Below are positions 23,661 to 35,429 of a DNA stretch of 64,000 nt, piece after piece. A program made the position numbers and the translations under genes. This DNA comes from Calamus simplicifolius (Eukaryota; Streptophyta; Magnoliopsida; Arecales; Arecaceae), in NCBI GenBank assembly GCA_900491605.1, contig UESW01003830.1:961404-1025403 (forward strand), given 5' to 3'. The notes below the pieces were generated by a model, which worked only from the letters and a program-made list of their open reading frames with translations, did not search any database and was not told where the DNA came from. Position 1 is the first letter of the stretch. The number at the start of each line of letters is the position of its first letter.

Positions 23661-26600
23661 ATGTGGTATCTAGACAGTAGTTGCAGCAATCACATGACAG
23701 GAGACAAGTCTATTTTTGTGGACATTGACAGTTCTTCAATTTCACAAGTGAAGATGAAAAATGGTGTTCTAGTCCAAGCAAGAGGCAAAGGCACAATTGA
23801 AATCAATACCAAGAAAGAAAGAAAATTCATTCATGATGTTTTACTTGTTCCAGATTTGAAGCAAAATCTCTTGAGTGTTGGACAACTGATTGAGCATGGG
23901 CATATGGTACACTTTGAAAATAATGTTTGCAAGTTATATGACAGAGGGATGAAAAAGTAACTTATGGCAAAAATCAAGATGAAGAAAAATAGAAGTTTTC
24001 CTCTTATTTTGTACTATGCAAAGGATGCTGCATGGAAGATGGAGGTAAATGATGAGTCATGGTTATGACACAAAAGGTTTGGGCACTTGAATTTTCAAAG
24101 TTTGAGAAGTTTATATCAAAAGAATATGGTGTATGGTCTACCAGCAATACATGACAAGAAGAACCTTGTGAAGGATGTGCACTTGGAAAACAACATAGAG
24201 AGGCATTTCTAAAAGAGCATGTATGAGAGCTAAAGCACTATTGGAGCTTATTCATACTGACATATGTGGACCTATGAAAACTCCGTCTCATACAGGTAAC
24301 ATCTACTTCATTATTTTTATTGATGACTATTCAAGGATGATATGGGTATATTTTATGAAACATAAATCAGAGGCATTTCTTATCTTTAAGAAGTTTAAAA
24401 ATCTTATGGAAAGACAAAGTGGGCATTATATCAAGGTGCTGAGAAGTGATAGAGATGGTGAATACAATTCAAATGAATTTGAGAAATTTTGTGAAGATGA
24501 TGGTATACAAAGATAATTGACTGTTAGCTATACACCAGAGCAAAATGGTGTTGCAGAAAGAAAGAATCGTACTATTGTTGAGATGTCTAGATCTATACTC
24601 AAAGACAAAGGCCTTCCAAATTCTTATTAGGCAGAAGTAGTAAATACAACAGTTTATCTGATGAATAGATGTCCAACAAAAGCTCTTCAAAATAAGACAC
24701 CATTTGAAGCCTGGTATGGTAGAAAGCCTTCAGTGAAGCATTTCAAAATCTTTGGATGTGTGTGCTATGCATATATTCCAAAGAAAAGGAGATATAAACT
24801 TGATAAAGTGAAAAATGTATCTTTATTGGATATAGTTCTAAATCAAAAGGTTATATAGACTTTTCAGCTTGAAGCAAAATCAAGTGATCATAAGAAGATA
24901 TGTTATTTTCAATAAAAAAGTTGCTTGGGATTGAAAGCAAAAGAAAGTTAAAGAAAATATTATTTCTCTATATGAAGAAATTCAAGATGCTAAAAATGAA
25001 GAAAATAAGGTTGAAGGTTCACCACAAACTACTTCAAGTTCAAGTCTATCTTCAAGTTCTACTTCTATAAAAATGAGAAGGTTAAGTGACATTTATGCTT
25101 CTTGTAATTTCTGCACGATTGAGCCTAAAACTTATGAAAATGCTATGCATGAAGAAGTATGAAACAAAGCAATGCAGGAAGAAATCAATATGATTGAGAA
25201 GAACAAAACTTAGGAATTAGTGAAGAAACCAAGTGATAAGGAAGTCATTGGCTTGAAGTGGATCTATAAAATAAAACACAATCTAGATGGCACTATTCAA
25301 AGACACAAAGCAAGATTAGTAGCAAAGGGATACTCTCAATTACCTGGTATTGATTATCAAGAAACTTTTGTATCTGTTGCTAGACATGATACAATTAGAA
25401 CTCTTATTTCTATAGCAGCTCATAAAAGTTGGAAACTACATCAGCTAGATGTAAAGTCTGCATTCTTGAATGGAGTATTAGAAGAAGAAATTTATGTTGA
25501 ACAACCTCAAGGCTTCATCATCAAAGTCAAGAAAATAAGGTATACAAGTTAAAAAAAGCATTATATGGGCTGAAGCAAGCACCCAGAGCATGGTACTCTC
25601 AAATTGACACCTACTTCAATGAAAAAGGTTTTCTAAAAAGTCCAAGTGAACCAACACTTTATGTGAAGAAGCAAGGTAATGATATTCTCATTGTCTCTCT
25701 TTATGTTGATGATTTAATTACCGGTAACAATGAGAAATGATCTTGACTTTCAAAAATGATATGATGAGAAGATATGAAATGAATGATATGGGTTTGCTTT
25801 ATTATTTTTTGGGAATTGAAATAAGTCAAAGAAAAGATGGTATATTTATCAGTCAAAAGAAGTATGGAGAAGGCATTCTCAAGAAATTCAACATGAAAAT
25901 TGCAATAGTGTGGAAACACCTTTTGTGGTAAATGATAAGTTGATGAAAGAAGATGAAAGTGGTGAAGCTAATGCACAATTATACAAAAATATTATTGGAA
26001 GCTTATTATATCTAACAATTACAAGACCGGATATTATGTTTGCATCAAGTTTACTTTCCAGATTTATGCAAAATCCAAGTAATATTCACTTTGGACAAGC
26101 AAAAAGAGTCTTGAGATACATCAAAGGTACTAAAGATTATGAGATCATGTATGATAGAAACAAGGATGATACTGTGAAGTTATTTGGGTTTTGTGATAGT
26201 GATTGGGCTGGAAGTATTGATGACACGAAAAGCACATCAGGATATGCATTCTTTTATGGATCAGGTATCATATCTTGGGCATCCAAGAAGCAAGATACAG
26301 TGGCATTATCTTCTTCTAAAGCAGAATATGTTTTAACAACTTTGACAGCACAACAAATAATTTGGTTGAGAAGAATACTTGAAGATATGGGTGAAAAGCA
26401 AGAAGAAGCTACTACTCTGTTATATGACAATAAATCTACTATTTCTATGACAAAGAATCCTATATATCATAGCCACACCAAGCATATCAAAATCAAGTAC
26501 CATTTCATTAGAGATGTGGTAGAAGAAAAAGAAATTGAAGTCAAGTATGTGAAGACTGAAGACCAAATTATAAATATCTTCACCAAGGCACTACTCAAGG

Positions 26601-26671
26601 AGAAATTCATACACTTTAAAGATCTCATGGGTATCCAAGAACAACCATTAAAGGGGAGTGTTAAAATATAA
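23661..26671 (+). pseudogene. Copia pol: protease, integrase, reverse transcriptase, RNase H, broken
   Basis: Protease (WYLDSSCSNHMTG at 23663), integrase zinc-binding remnant (HKRFGHLN near 24075), integrase core (DDYSRMIWVYF near 24325; PEQNGVAERKNRT near 24535), reverse transcriptase (KARLVAKGYSQ near 25305; YVDDL near 25705) and RNase H (SKAEYV near 26315), ending at 26671 beside the polypurine tract. Stops at 24066, 24628, 25160 and 25211 each sit where related copia proteins have a conserved Trp. Frameshifts occur near 25545, 25735 and 25915. The order gag-protease-integrase-RT-RNase H is diagnostic of Ty1/copia. Confidence 0.9.
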
Positions 26672-26939
26672 TGGTTGTTAGTTTTTAGTATTTTATTTTA
26701 TTTTATTTCGTCTGAGTTGGGCTTTTAAATAATGAGCCTATCTTTTTATCTTTTGGTGGGATAGCCTTAGATAGATAAGATCATAAGAGAATTATGCTTA
26801 TCCGTAGAAACAAGAAACAATATTTATATGGTGATGTGCTTAATGAAACGTAATAGATCAATTTTTCTTCTTGAGAGAAAACCCTTCTTCTACCTTGATT
26901 TCTCTTCTTAAAAAATTTGAGTTGGAAACAATCCCAACA
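26659..26939 (+). repeat. 3' LTR of the 5.3-kb copia element
   Basis: 281 bp, TG...CA, directly after polypurine AAAGGGGAG. It retains the canonical TG end lost in the 5' copy. Confidence 0.9.
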
Positions 26940-28230
26940 CGAGCGAGGCCAGTCGATAAGGGTGAGAATATTGAGGCAAAGGAAGTGGATACGTGATGTC
27001 GAGGTTAGATTGAAGAAGGGAGTACTAGGATCATGACACAAGCTAGGGACAGGATAATAGGAGAAGATTGACGATCCTAGTTTAAGGTATATAAGGTAAG
27101 ACAGCCATTTCTTATACTTCTGATTAACCTAACCAGAGATTGTGGTTAATCTGAGAGACCAAAATATGACAGAAAAGGCCATTTTGCTAATGAATATAAA
27201 ATTATTTAGGTTGATTTGCAAATAAATATAGTAGAAGATTTAATACATAATATTGACAAAATGTTAGGTGTGGTATATATCTATGAGAAAAATCAAGACA
27301 TCAATATAGAATATATATTTTTTCTTTTTTATGAAGTTTTATTTTAAAGTTATTAGACATCTGATTATGTATTGGAACATAGACCAAGTGCAATAGATGG
27401 AAATATTAATATGTTATTTCTAGGCTACACATGTTGAACCTGTTTATGGGGCTCTAGCTTCATAAGGATACTCCGCAGATAGGCTTATTAATTAAAAAAA
27501 GCTGAAAATTACATATTATAATTTTCTAAAACAAAAATAAATAAATACACGTCAGTTCTTATTGTATTTGGAATAAGAGTGTCCAAGAGCTAAGTTGGTG
27601 AAGTATTTTGTGTTGAGGTTTGAACATTTCTTAATTAACTTGTTCTCCATGCAAATATAGGCTCAAAAGTAATAAGGGGAAAAATCTTCTTAATGTACCC
27701 CTAAACACTCCAAGCTCCAACATGGAAGCAAATATTGAATCCATCTTTGAAACTATCACTCAAAAAAAAAAAAAAAAAAAAGAACAAGCTAAATCGGCTC
27801 TTTTCATACCTGCAAACATAGAGCAAAACCGATGGTGGCATCATATTGTGTTAATGGAATAATAGCAAAAAAGAAGAAAAAAAATTGAGGAGATGCAAGT
27901 GATGAGATAAAAAATTAAAAAAAATTCAAGTTATAAGAATAGGGACAATGGCTAACACCGTTGTTACTATTACCAAAAGACATAACAGCAACTCTCTCTC
28001 TCTCTCTCTCTCTCAACTTCTCTCTCTTTCTCACTTGGAGAAAATTATAGCGCAATAGCAACCATCTTCTGCTTCCCTCTAGAGGACTCCAGTCATGCTT
28101 CCCTCACAAAGGTAAATAATGGCAATAAAGGAGGGGCATTATGACGAGAGTATGGCTATGTTAAAACCACTGCTGGTTGCATGACTTCATGTACAGCCTA
28201 TTGCTAGCCTGGAAACGCTTTACCGTGTCC
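26940..28230. other. Intergenic DNA with simple repeats
   Basis: No gene is supported. Contains a short inverted repeat (GATTAACC/GGTTAATC near 27122-27160), a poly(A) run at about 27764-27781, and a (CT)n tract at 27992-28014. The CT tract lies about 220 bp upstream of the TATA motif that precedes the plus-strand MIR396-type hairpin, mirroring the AG tract near the other hairpin. Confidence 0.5.
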
Positions 28231-28235
28231 GGAGA

Positions 28236-28242
28236 TATATAG
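28236..28242 (+). promoter_or_regulatory. Candidate TATA box for the plus-strand MIR396-type transcript
   Basis: TATATAG lies 224 bp upstream of the hairpin base, in the correct orientation and after a CT-rich tract, as in many plant MIR promoters. Expected transcript start about 28265-28275. Assigned by position and motif only. Confidence 0.4.
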
Positions 28243-28465
28243 AAGACACGAGGAGCAGGGACCACTAATTTTCACCAAAGGTACCACAACCACACGGATA
28301 GTATTTAATCTCCCTTCCTTTTAGGCCACTATAAGGCCCGTGCCACGGCTGGAGATCCCGGATCCAGAAACCTCCCTCTCCTCGTACTTTTAGAACGCCT
28401 TCTCCTTCGTATCCTCTTCATCTTCTTCTTTCTTCTTTGAGTGGTTTTGAGAAGCTGCAACACGA

Positions 28466-28584
28466 GCCTCTTCATCCCCTTCCACATCTTTCTTGAACTT
28501 TCAGCTCTGCTTAAGGTGGTGAGAGTACCATATATGAGCTGAAGAAAGTTCAGGAAAGCTAGCTGTGGGAATGCATGGAGAGGC
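28466..28584 (+). ncRNA. MIR396: MIR396-type hairpin, diverged
   Basis: 28480-28500 matches miR396 in 20 of 21 positions; position 8 is T, where the canonical sequence has G (TTCCACATCTTTCTTGAACT plus T). The 3' arm (about 28548-28572) reads GTTCAGGAAAGCT then AGCT again, then GTGGGA: a 4-nt tandem duplication relative to a normal star arm. The lower stem pairs well (GCCTCT 28466-28471 with AGAGGC 28579-28584; TTCAT with ATGGA), and TCAGCTC pairs with GAGCTGA near the loop. The overall fold is therefore kept while the duplex gains a bulge. It may be an active variant with altered targets or processing, or a decaying paralogue. Orientation is opposite to the hairpin at 17.1 kb. Confidence 0.75.
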
Positions 28585-28589
28585 TGGAA

Positions 28590-31410
28590 AAAATTGGGCA
28601 CCAACCTATATGCCTCGATGGTAACTGATGTTTGTTCTGCGCTTAGCATTATATATGTTATTTTATTTGTTTTCTCTTTTCCGACTGATAACAACCTGAA
28701 GATAATTGTTGGTACTGAAGGATTTGGACTTCAAGTTTTCTGGCATGCAAGCATTTTTTATTCACTCAGATAAATGGAGGCAGCTTTTTGACTCGTTCCT
28801 TTGCCCATTGTTTGGCATGTTATGCATTAGGGATCGAATAAGATGACAAAGAAGCCCGAAGATGGCTAAATTATTTTTTGGATTGTTCCCAGATATGGTA
28901 TCATTTTTGTTCTTGCTAGATTTCACTGGATTTTGAATATATTGGCAACAAGAAAGTGCTCGAGTTGAGGGACTCCAGTCAAACACCTTGTCAACTCCTC
29001 ATGCTGGCATGAAACTGGTGCAGCAGGTCATGGCTTTTAAAAACTAGATAGATAATTTCAGTATAATCTTGTACGAAAATCTAACTTTCAAGTAATTTCT
29101 TTCTTCACTAAAAAGAACAAAAATGTAATTTCTTGGAATTTAATCTCTAGGAACGTGAAGATCATGTCTCTCACTGTCTGTCTATCTACTTATTTTATTT
29201 TGTCTTCACATAGATTTACTAAAGTTAGAATCATTTCTGATTTCTTTTCAATGCCAAACATATGATGGTCACTTTTCTGGCAGTCAGCAACGGTGTCATT
29301 TGATGCGATACCATGGTCTACCTTCTGTTTTCTTTAATCCTCGCGGATCCCATATGTTGTGGCCCTTCTTGATATGGCTAGTCAAAAGGGCACTGGACAT
29401 ATGATTTATAAATCAGATAAAATCAAAGAACATTATAGGAAAAGAAATATATAGTAATTTAAACTCCAATAACATATACACTATATACAATATTGCATGA
29501 CATTACTTCATGTTATCAAGAACGACTAGAGTTTTAATATTTATCTCACATTTATGATGCTTTTATTAACTAATTAAATGCATTACAATAAATAAACGTA
29601 GAGCATGATGGTATGGTAGTCATGATTCTGTATAATATTTATTACAATAGTGTTAAGGAAGTCTATTGTGTGGTGACATGTTTAGGATAGTAGTAATGTA
29701 TGATAGAGAGACAATGATTGCAAGCATGTATCATTATTATTGTAATAAGCACGCATATGAAATAATTTTAATGCGATAAGTATCTCTATCTACATTAATC
29801 TATCAGAGTTTTTATTTAATTATAAGAGGTTAACAATGAAATAGTCAAAGAGCTCTTATTTTGTGAAACTAGAATTCTTATCTAATAATCTTTTTAAATA
29901 GGAAACGAAATCAACTACTTCTAATAATAATAACAACAACAACAAGTGAGTTCTCTCTACCTGAAAAAAAAAAAAAAAAGATTTATTTTTATTAGTTTTC
30001 CTAGATTATCATTTTTTTTTGTTTGAAATATAAAGCATGAAAAACTTATGATGAAACAGACACAGCAAGATTTATAATGTAAGCTAAAGATCCAAATCTT
30101 TTGTTTAGCCTAAAAAAAGTTTCACTTGCCTTATATTTTTTTTTATATATTAGCCAACGTACAATGACAATCAGTAAAAATGATGTTAAATAGAAACCAT
30201 GATGCCTATAAATTATTTAACATGGTAAAAGTCATCAAATATAATAGTTTCTATATCGATATTTGAATAAATATTTATGCAAGGATGATATTTAAAACAA
30301 AAAATTTGTGTGTGTCCGTGTTAAATTTAATTTACATCTACTAATTATTTCATCAAGAGAAGGTAATCTGGATGGATATAGGTGGTCAATTGTACCGTTT
30401 CCTCTCAATCTTTGCATTGGCTTCTTTTCCTTTTAGCAACTGGACTTATTAGGGTTCATTGCTGACACTTCTCTCGGCTGGCAGATAGCCGAGAGTGCGC
30501 ACTAGATTTGGATAAGAACTAGTGTAGCGATTCCTTGCAAATGCTCCTTGTGGTTCTGCAGAACAATATTGAGTCATTGACAGATAGGTTTGACTTTGGC
30601 AAAGGATGCACACTGAGTTTTAGGCTGGGCTCTTTATATATTGCATTAATTAATGATGTTGATTCACGTAGGAGTGTAATGTTTTATGTCCAACATGTTC
30701 CCTGCCTCCACTTCGTGACATGAACACTCATGTTGGGTGAGTCTATCAACCTCTTAGACTACTCCACTCTCCTCTCTAACATGCACTGCAAGTGCTCTGC
30801 TCTTATGTTCATGGCCTTTATGAGAATTACAAAACATTCTTAGCCTAAGATATTATAAATCATGACAGTAATGACTGACCTTCCGATCCATCCTCCGAAG
30901 TAGAGAGAGAATTTTCTTGCGTTTTTATCTGCTTAAATCTTTCCTTGGGAAGCAAGACGACACACCCAATCTATTTAAAATGGATTCAGCCAAGCTACCA
31001 TCACCACGAGCCATGAATCTGTTGGCTTTCTTGCATCTGTAAAAGAAGCTGAGCCATGGAAGACCTCCCTTCTAAGGTGGGTGGTGCTCAGGGTTGGAAA
31101 TAAACCTGGGCCAGCATGAGGACCGTTAGGCTGAGATGGCTTCAGATGGGGCCTTGGATCAGGCCTGAGACTGTTTGAATAGGGTTTGGATCTAAAAATA
31201 GGGTCACAATAAATTGTCGACCAGACTCAAAACAATTCTCAGCTTGGGCTAGACCTGGTTCGAAGCCCGACCCCACAACTTGGTCTGATCCATACTGTAG
31301 TTCATTATTAGGATCTTCTGCGCGCCATGAGTCTTTCAAGAGTCATTAAGGTCACAATTGAACATTTTGGACCAATCAGGATAACAATTTTGGTCAATCC
31401 AACCAATTTG
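28590..31410. other. AT-rich intergenic DNA
   Basis: No coding sequence, RNA gene or clear element is recognised. Contains short A/T and AAT/AAC simple repeats around 29920-29990 and a 62-aa ORF at 30535 with no motif. The stretch 31080-31400, next to the hAT element, is moderately GC-rich but non-coding. Confidence 0.5.
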
Positions 31411-31413
31411 GGT

Positions 31414-32155
31414 TAGGGATGGCAATTTTTCCCGTTTCTCCGGCTGGTACCATTTTTAACGGGTCGAGAAATTTTCGTTTTAAACGGCTTAACGGGTAAC
31501 GGGGATTTTTCATTAATGGCTAAATGGGTAAACAGTCCAGAGACAGTATTCTCTGCCCCATCCCCGTTTATCCATCCCGTCCCCGTTAGCTTTATATAAT
31601 GACTCAACAACTCTTGTTCTACCTTCTTTCACGTACCGTCTCTTGCTCTTCCTCTTTCACACAGCCGATCTAAAGTTCTGAAGTCTGAACCTACTCCATC
31701 GTCTTCAATCGCTGATCTAAACTCTGAAGCTCTGAATCTACTCCATCATCTTCAATTGCTGCCTCATCGATGCCCTCCAACATCTTTTTTTTTTTCTCTG
31801 GTATGCTCATCTCTTTCTTTTATTTCTAAAGAAAAATATCTCTTTATTTTTTACTTTGAAATTTGAATGTATTCTTTTGTTACGATGTTAAAGCTAAAGT
31901 GTTAGATGTATCAATATCAACGATTAGTTGTTGGGGTTTATTCTATTTTATCCTAATTAATTTTATTTTTTTTTTAATTTTTTAATAAATTATAAATTTA
32001 ATAAATAATTTTAATTTTTATGCCGGTCGAGTATCCCGTCCCCACTCCGTTAACTATAACGGCTTAACGGGGCGGGGAACGGGGATACTTTTCCTAACGG
32101 GGATGGGTACCGGTATAGATTGCCCCGATCCATCCTTGGACCGTTGCCATCCCTA
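31414..32155. mobile_element. hAT-type non-autonomous DNA transposon
   Basis: 742 bp with terminal inverted repeats TAGGGATGGCAA ... TTGCCATCCCTA, flanked by a perfect 8-bp target duplication ATTTGGGT (31406-31413 and 32156-32163). Eight-base duplications and TAGGGATGGCAA-type ends are typical of plant hAT miniature elements. Subterminal regions are rich in AACGGGG and CCCCGTT motifs, likely transposase-binding repeats. It has no transposase coding region, so it must have been mobilised in trans. Confidence 0.9.
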
Positions 32156-32399
32156 ATTTGGGTAGGATCTAGTTTCAACCGCAACAAACCCAAGCTTACA
32201 CCATAAGTTTGAAAGAAATTTCAGCCTTAAACTGACCTGAAGCCCTAAAAAAGTTTTTAGGATAGGCTTGGGCATGCAAGTGCCAACTCTTAAGCTGACT
32301 TGATTCTGGCCTTTTCCGTGGTGCTAAATTTTGCAGCAGGATCTCATGACTCCCCCATATACCCCTATAACGTTTCAAACTTATCAGCCGGCAATACCT

Positions 32400-32860
32400 C
32401 TGTAATGCTTCAAGCCATGCCCTACTTGTTCAATTAACTCATTAGTGAGCTAAAACCACATAGCCCTAAAAGTTGAGTGAAAATTAATTGGTAGTTTAAG
32501 CATTTCAAACTTTTTCTTTTCCATCCGATGTAGGAATATCCCATCTTATAATGCAATGTTTTGATTGTATGTCATAAGCTAGCTAGAATCTAATTCGAGC
32601 CAAATCATTGATGCGATAAAGGTAACTCCATGCCCTAGCGAAACTTTACCATCGTTCTATGGATAGTCCTTTCGTCTGCCCACTAACTTTTACATACTTA
32701 AGTCGACTCGAATACCATTTGTAGCACCCTAAATCCACTTGCTGGCTCAATTAACTCATTGATGGACCGAAACCACGTGACTCTAAAAGTTTAAATGGAA
32801 GTTAATTAGTAGCAAGTGAACTTAAATTATAAGTACTTTAAATTTTTTTTTAATCTAATA
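32400..32860 (+). repeat. Two diverged direct repeats of about 110 bp
   Basis: 32416-32520 and 32735-32845 share segments such as TCAATTAACTCATT, CCTAAAAGTT/TCTAAAAGTTT and a TTAATTGGTAG/TTAATTAGTAG tail, in the same order and orientation. No ORF. They may be paired ends of a lost element or an old tandem duplication. Confidence 0.45.
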
Positions 32861-33861
32861 TAAAACTATTTTTTTGGTATTACACCCCAACATGTTCATT
32901 ATTTGCGGCTTAACTGTGGCTGTTGCTGCTGCAAGCTGGTTGTCTTCATTTTGATGCTTTTTTATCTAATTCTATCCGATCAAAGGAAGAGATGAGAGTA
33001 AAGCAACTATAGATTGCAGCTGTAATTAGATGATCAAGGGATCAGAAATGATGATGAGATATGGATGGAAGGCAGATATGAGCCAACCAGAAGAGAAGAG
33101 AAGCCTCAACAATCCCTAATACTATTTTCTAGGGAAAAGATTAGAAAGAAAAATCTAGTGAATCAAGAAATTGTCTGAGTTGTTTCTGTTCAAAATTTAT
33201 TGGATCATGATAACCTCTGTTCTGATAATTTACATTTTTTTCCACTAAAAGAATGCCTTCCTAAAAAGATTGAGCCTGCATTATCGCCCATCGATCTTCT
33301 AACTTTAAAAAAGGACCCTAAATGTTAAGTGGCGTTTGATGCATTTTATGGTTAATGTGGTCCTTTAATGTGCAGAGACTTGTGCACAAGTTCAAGTAAG
33401 ATTATATTTTATCATAGGCCTACATGTGCAGTCATCAATCCAAAGTTCTTTTGAGGCATCACAATCCATCGCGCAAAAGCATGTAATTTGGATTCCTATA
33501 TATCTTCTTCAAAGACAAGAGTACAGTAGCATTTGATATAATTATTAGGAGCTAGTCATGGTTATTATGGACAAATATATACTAGCTGTTGACCCTAACA
33601 TCCATACCAAACAAGTCGTACCTGCTAAAGTTCAGCTAAAGCTACGTGGATATCATGTCCCTTTTGCTTAGAAACAACTGATCATTTGGAATCCCTCTAG
33701 GTAACTTCACTGCTTTTAACTGGATCCATTGATGAAATTGTAAAAAGGAGGTTAATTTCATGCTTGAAAGGTGACTAATCTTGCGAATATTTATGGTGTG
33801 AAGATGCCACATGGTTGCTTGGGCTGGGACAATTTGCAGATCTTAATTTGGCCTGCCCAAC

Positions 33862-34080
33862 GTTAATTTTTTTTTTTTTTTTGAAGGGGACTGCTAGATT
33901 CCCACGAGGCTGGCGCTGGGTTTGAACTTTGAACCTCAACATGCTTCACGAGCATCGAATTCAAGCGCGGATTCCATCTAGATTTTATGGTTCCACGCAG
34001 ATGCGCGGGTTTTACGCGTTCGATTTCATGCGGATTTCGTGCCGTCTCGTGTGCTAGATTTCCAGGATCGTTGATCAACT
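33862..34080 (-). repeat. SINE-like or retroposed fragment with poly(A)
   Basis: On the minus strand, about 200 bp of GC-richer sequence ends in a poly(A) run (T-run at about 33867-33882). It includes GGTTCAAAGTTCAAACCC, which loosely resembles a polymerase III B box. I could not define an A box or a target duplication, so SINE identity is uncertain. Confidence 0.3.
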
Positions 34081-34614
34081 TCCTTCCAACACCTTAGAAA
34101 GCGAACAACCATTCCTTCACGCAAGGGGAAAGATATGATTTTTTTTAAAAAAAAAATAATAATTATAAAATATATGGTTGGAATTTATATTCTCACTTAT
34201 TATTTCAAACCGTTGAAAAATATTAACTTTTTTTTTTAAGTTACCTAAATATCCTTACTATATAACATTAAATTTTTATTTCACATCTACATAATTAAAA
34301 AAATTATAATGTAATTAACTTCAAGTCTTTATCAAAATTAAGAAATAATTCTGAAGATAATAAATTTCAAATACCAAAACGTACGTAAGAGTATTTTTGT
34401 AGTTATATATAATAGAAAGAATATTATCAATTATATGAACATGAAATGAACGTTGAATACACCTTTTCATATTTCCAAAAGTGTGTTTAATTTCTAGAAA
34501 GAAAGCACTACGTCATGTACTCCATGGTCCTTGCTGGGCGAGGCATTGATTAGATCATGGATTAGATCATATATGATGATGGCATGAAGGCCACCATCCG
34601 CTGATGATGGTTTC

Positions 34615-34686
34615 ACGCGGTGTTGTGGGTCGCCGGCCTCTCCTAAGACGCGTATTCTGCGTTCCCCCTGACGTGTCGTTATAAAG
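34615..34686 (+). promoter_or_regulatory. Core promoter of the calmodulin-like gene
   Basis: TATAAAG at 34680-34686 is about 110 bp upstream of the start codon. Just upstream are ACGTGTC (34671-34677, ABRE-like) and two CGCG boxes (ACGCGG 34615-34620; ACGCGT 34648-34653). CGCG boxes are the known binding site of CAMTA calmodulin-binding transcription factors, and ABRE-like ACGTG motifs of bZIP factors. Abscisic-acid, calcium or stress regulation is inferred from the motifs alone. Confidence 0.5.
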
Positions 34687-34794
34687 CGGCTTCGCCCTTC
34701 TCCCCTCTCCTCTATCGATCTTCCACTATCTTTTTCTTTTTTTAATTCCCATCCTCTTCTCTTGTCCTCTTCTTCTTCTTCTTGTAAACTAACC

Positions 34795-35411
34795 ATGACT
34801 GCCCTCCTCTGGTTTGCTATCCTCTTCACTTGTTGGCTTCTTCGTGTAGCTGCCTCGCCAAAGCCCTCGCCAAAGCCAGCAGAGAGAACTCCCAAGAAGG
34901 ATGGCAAGGAGGTTGCAGTTAAAAAGGCAGCAGTCGACAAGGCCGCAGTGTTCGCTACCTTCGACAAGGATGGCGACGGCTTCATCACTGCGAAGGAGCT
35001 GGAGGAGTCACTCAAGAGGCTGGGGCTCGCCAGCACGAGAAATGAGATCATGAGCACGATGGAGAGGGTCGATGCCAATGGAGACGGCCTCATAGACCTC
35101 GAGGAGTTCGGAGAGCTCTGTGATTCGATAGGGAGAGGAGGAGGAGGAGGAGGAGGAGAGGATGGTGATGAGAGAGAAGAGGAAGAAGAAGAGATGGAGT
35201 TGAGAGAGGCCTTTGGTGTGTTTGATGAGAACGGGGACGGGCTGATAACGGTGAAGGAGTTGGGGTTGGTGCTGGCTTCTCTGGGGCTGAAGCGAGGGCC
35301 ACGGCGGCGGACTGCCGGGATATGATAAAGAAGGTGGACTTGGATGGGGATGGCATGGTGGACTTTGGGGAGTTCAAGAAGATGATGATGAAGGGTGGGA
35401 AGCTCTTTTGA
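34795..35411 (+). CDS. Calmodulin-like protein (CML), EF-hand Ca2+ sensor with N-terminal anchor; frame broken before EF-hand 4
   Basis: Start ATG 34795 (AACCATGACT context). Residues 1-20 are strongly hydrophobic (MTALLWFAILFTCWLLRVAA), a signal peptide or membrane anchor as in some plant CMLs, followed by a Pro/Lys-rich linker. EF-hand loops: DKDGDGFITAKE (57-68), DANGDGLIDLEE (93-104), DENGDGLITVKE (144-155). A Gly7 plus acidic linker separates the two lobes. The frame is lost near 35295-35302 and stops at 35325-35327; the next frame continues with a fourth EF-hand (DLDGDGMVDFGE) and ends KGGKLF, stop at 35409-35411. A full product would be about 205 residues. The break is one base in a GC-rich run, so it may be sequencing error. 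Single exon. The role is inferred as binding Ca2+ and relaying signals at a membrane. Confidence 0.85.
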
Positions 35412-35429
35412 TGCAAGCGTACGTATCAC

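Larger units (their letters stand above)
21686..26939 (+). mobile_element. Ty1/copia retrotransposon with 280-bp LTRs, degraded
   Basis: Left LTR 21686-21965 (its first bases are TC, not TG), primer-binding site TGGTATCAGAGC at 21971-21982, gag about 22645-23657, pol about 23661-26671, polypurine tract AAAGGGGAG ending at 26658, right LTR 26659-26939. The LTRs differ at roughly 15 to 20 positions by eye, so the insertion is much older than the Sirevirus-like one. Flanking pentamers are CAAAC and CGAGC, consistent with a target duplication altered by two G-to-A changes. Copia lineage not assigned. Confidence 0.9.

Noticed and set aside
34494..35429. 311-aa minus-strand ORF
   Set aside because: Shadow of the GC-rich calmodulin-like gene on the opposite strand; Ser/Pro-rich with no domain.
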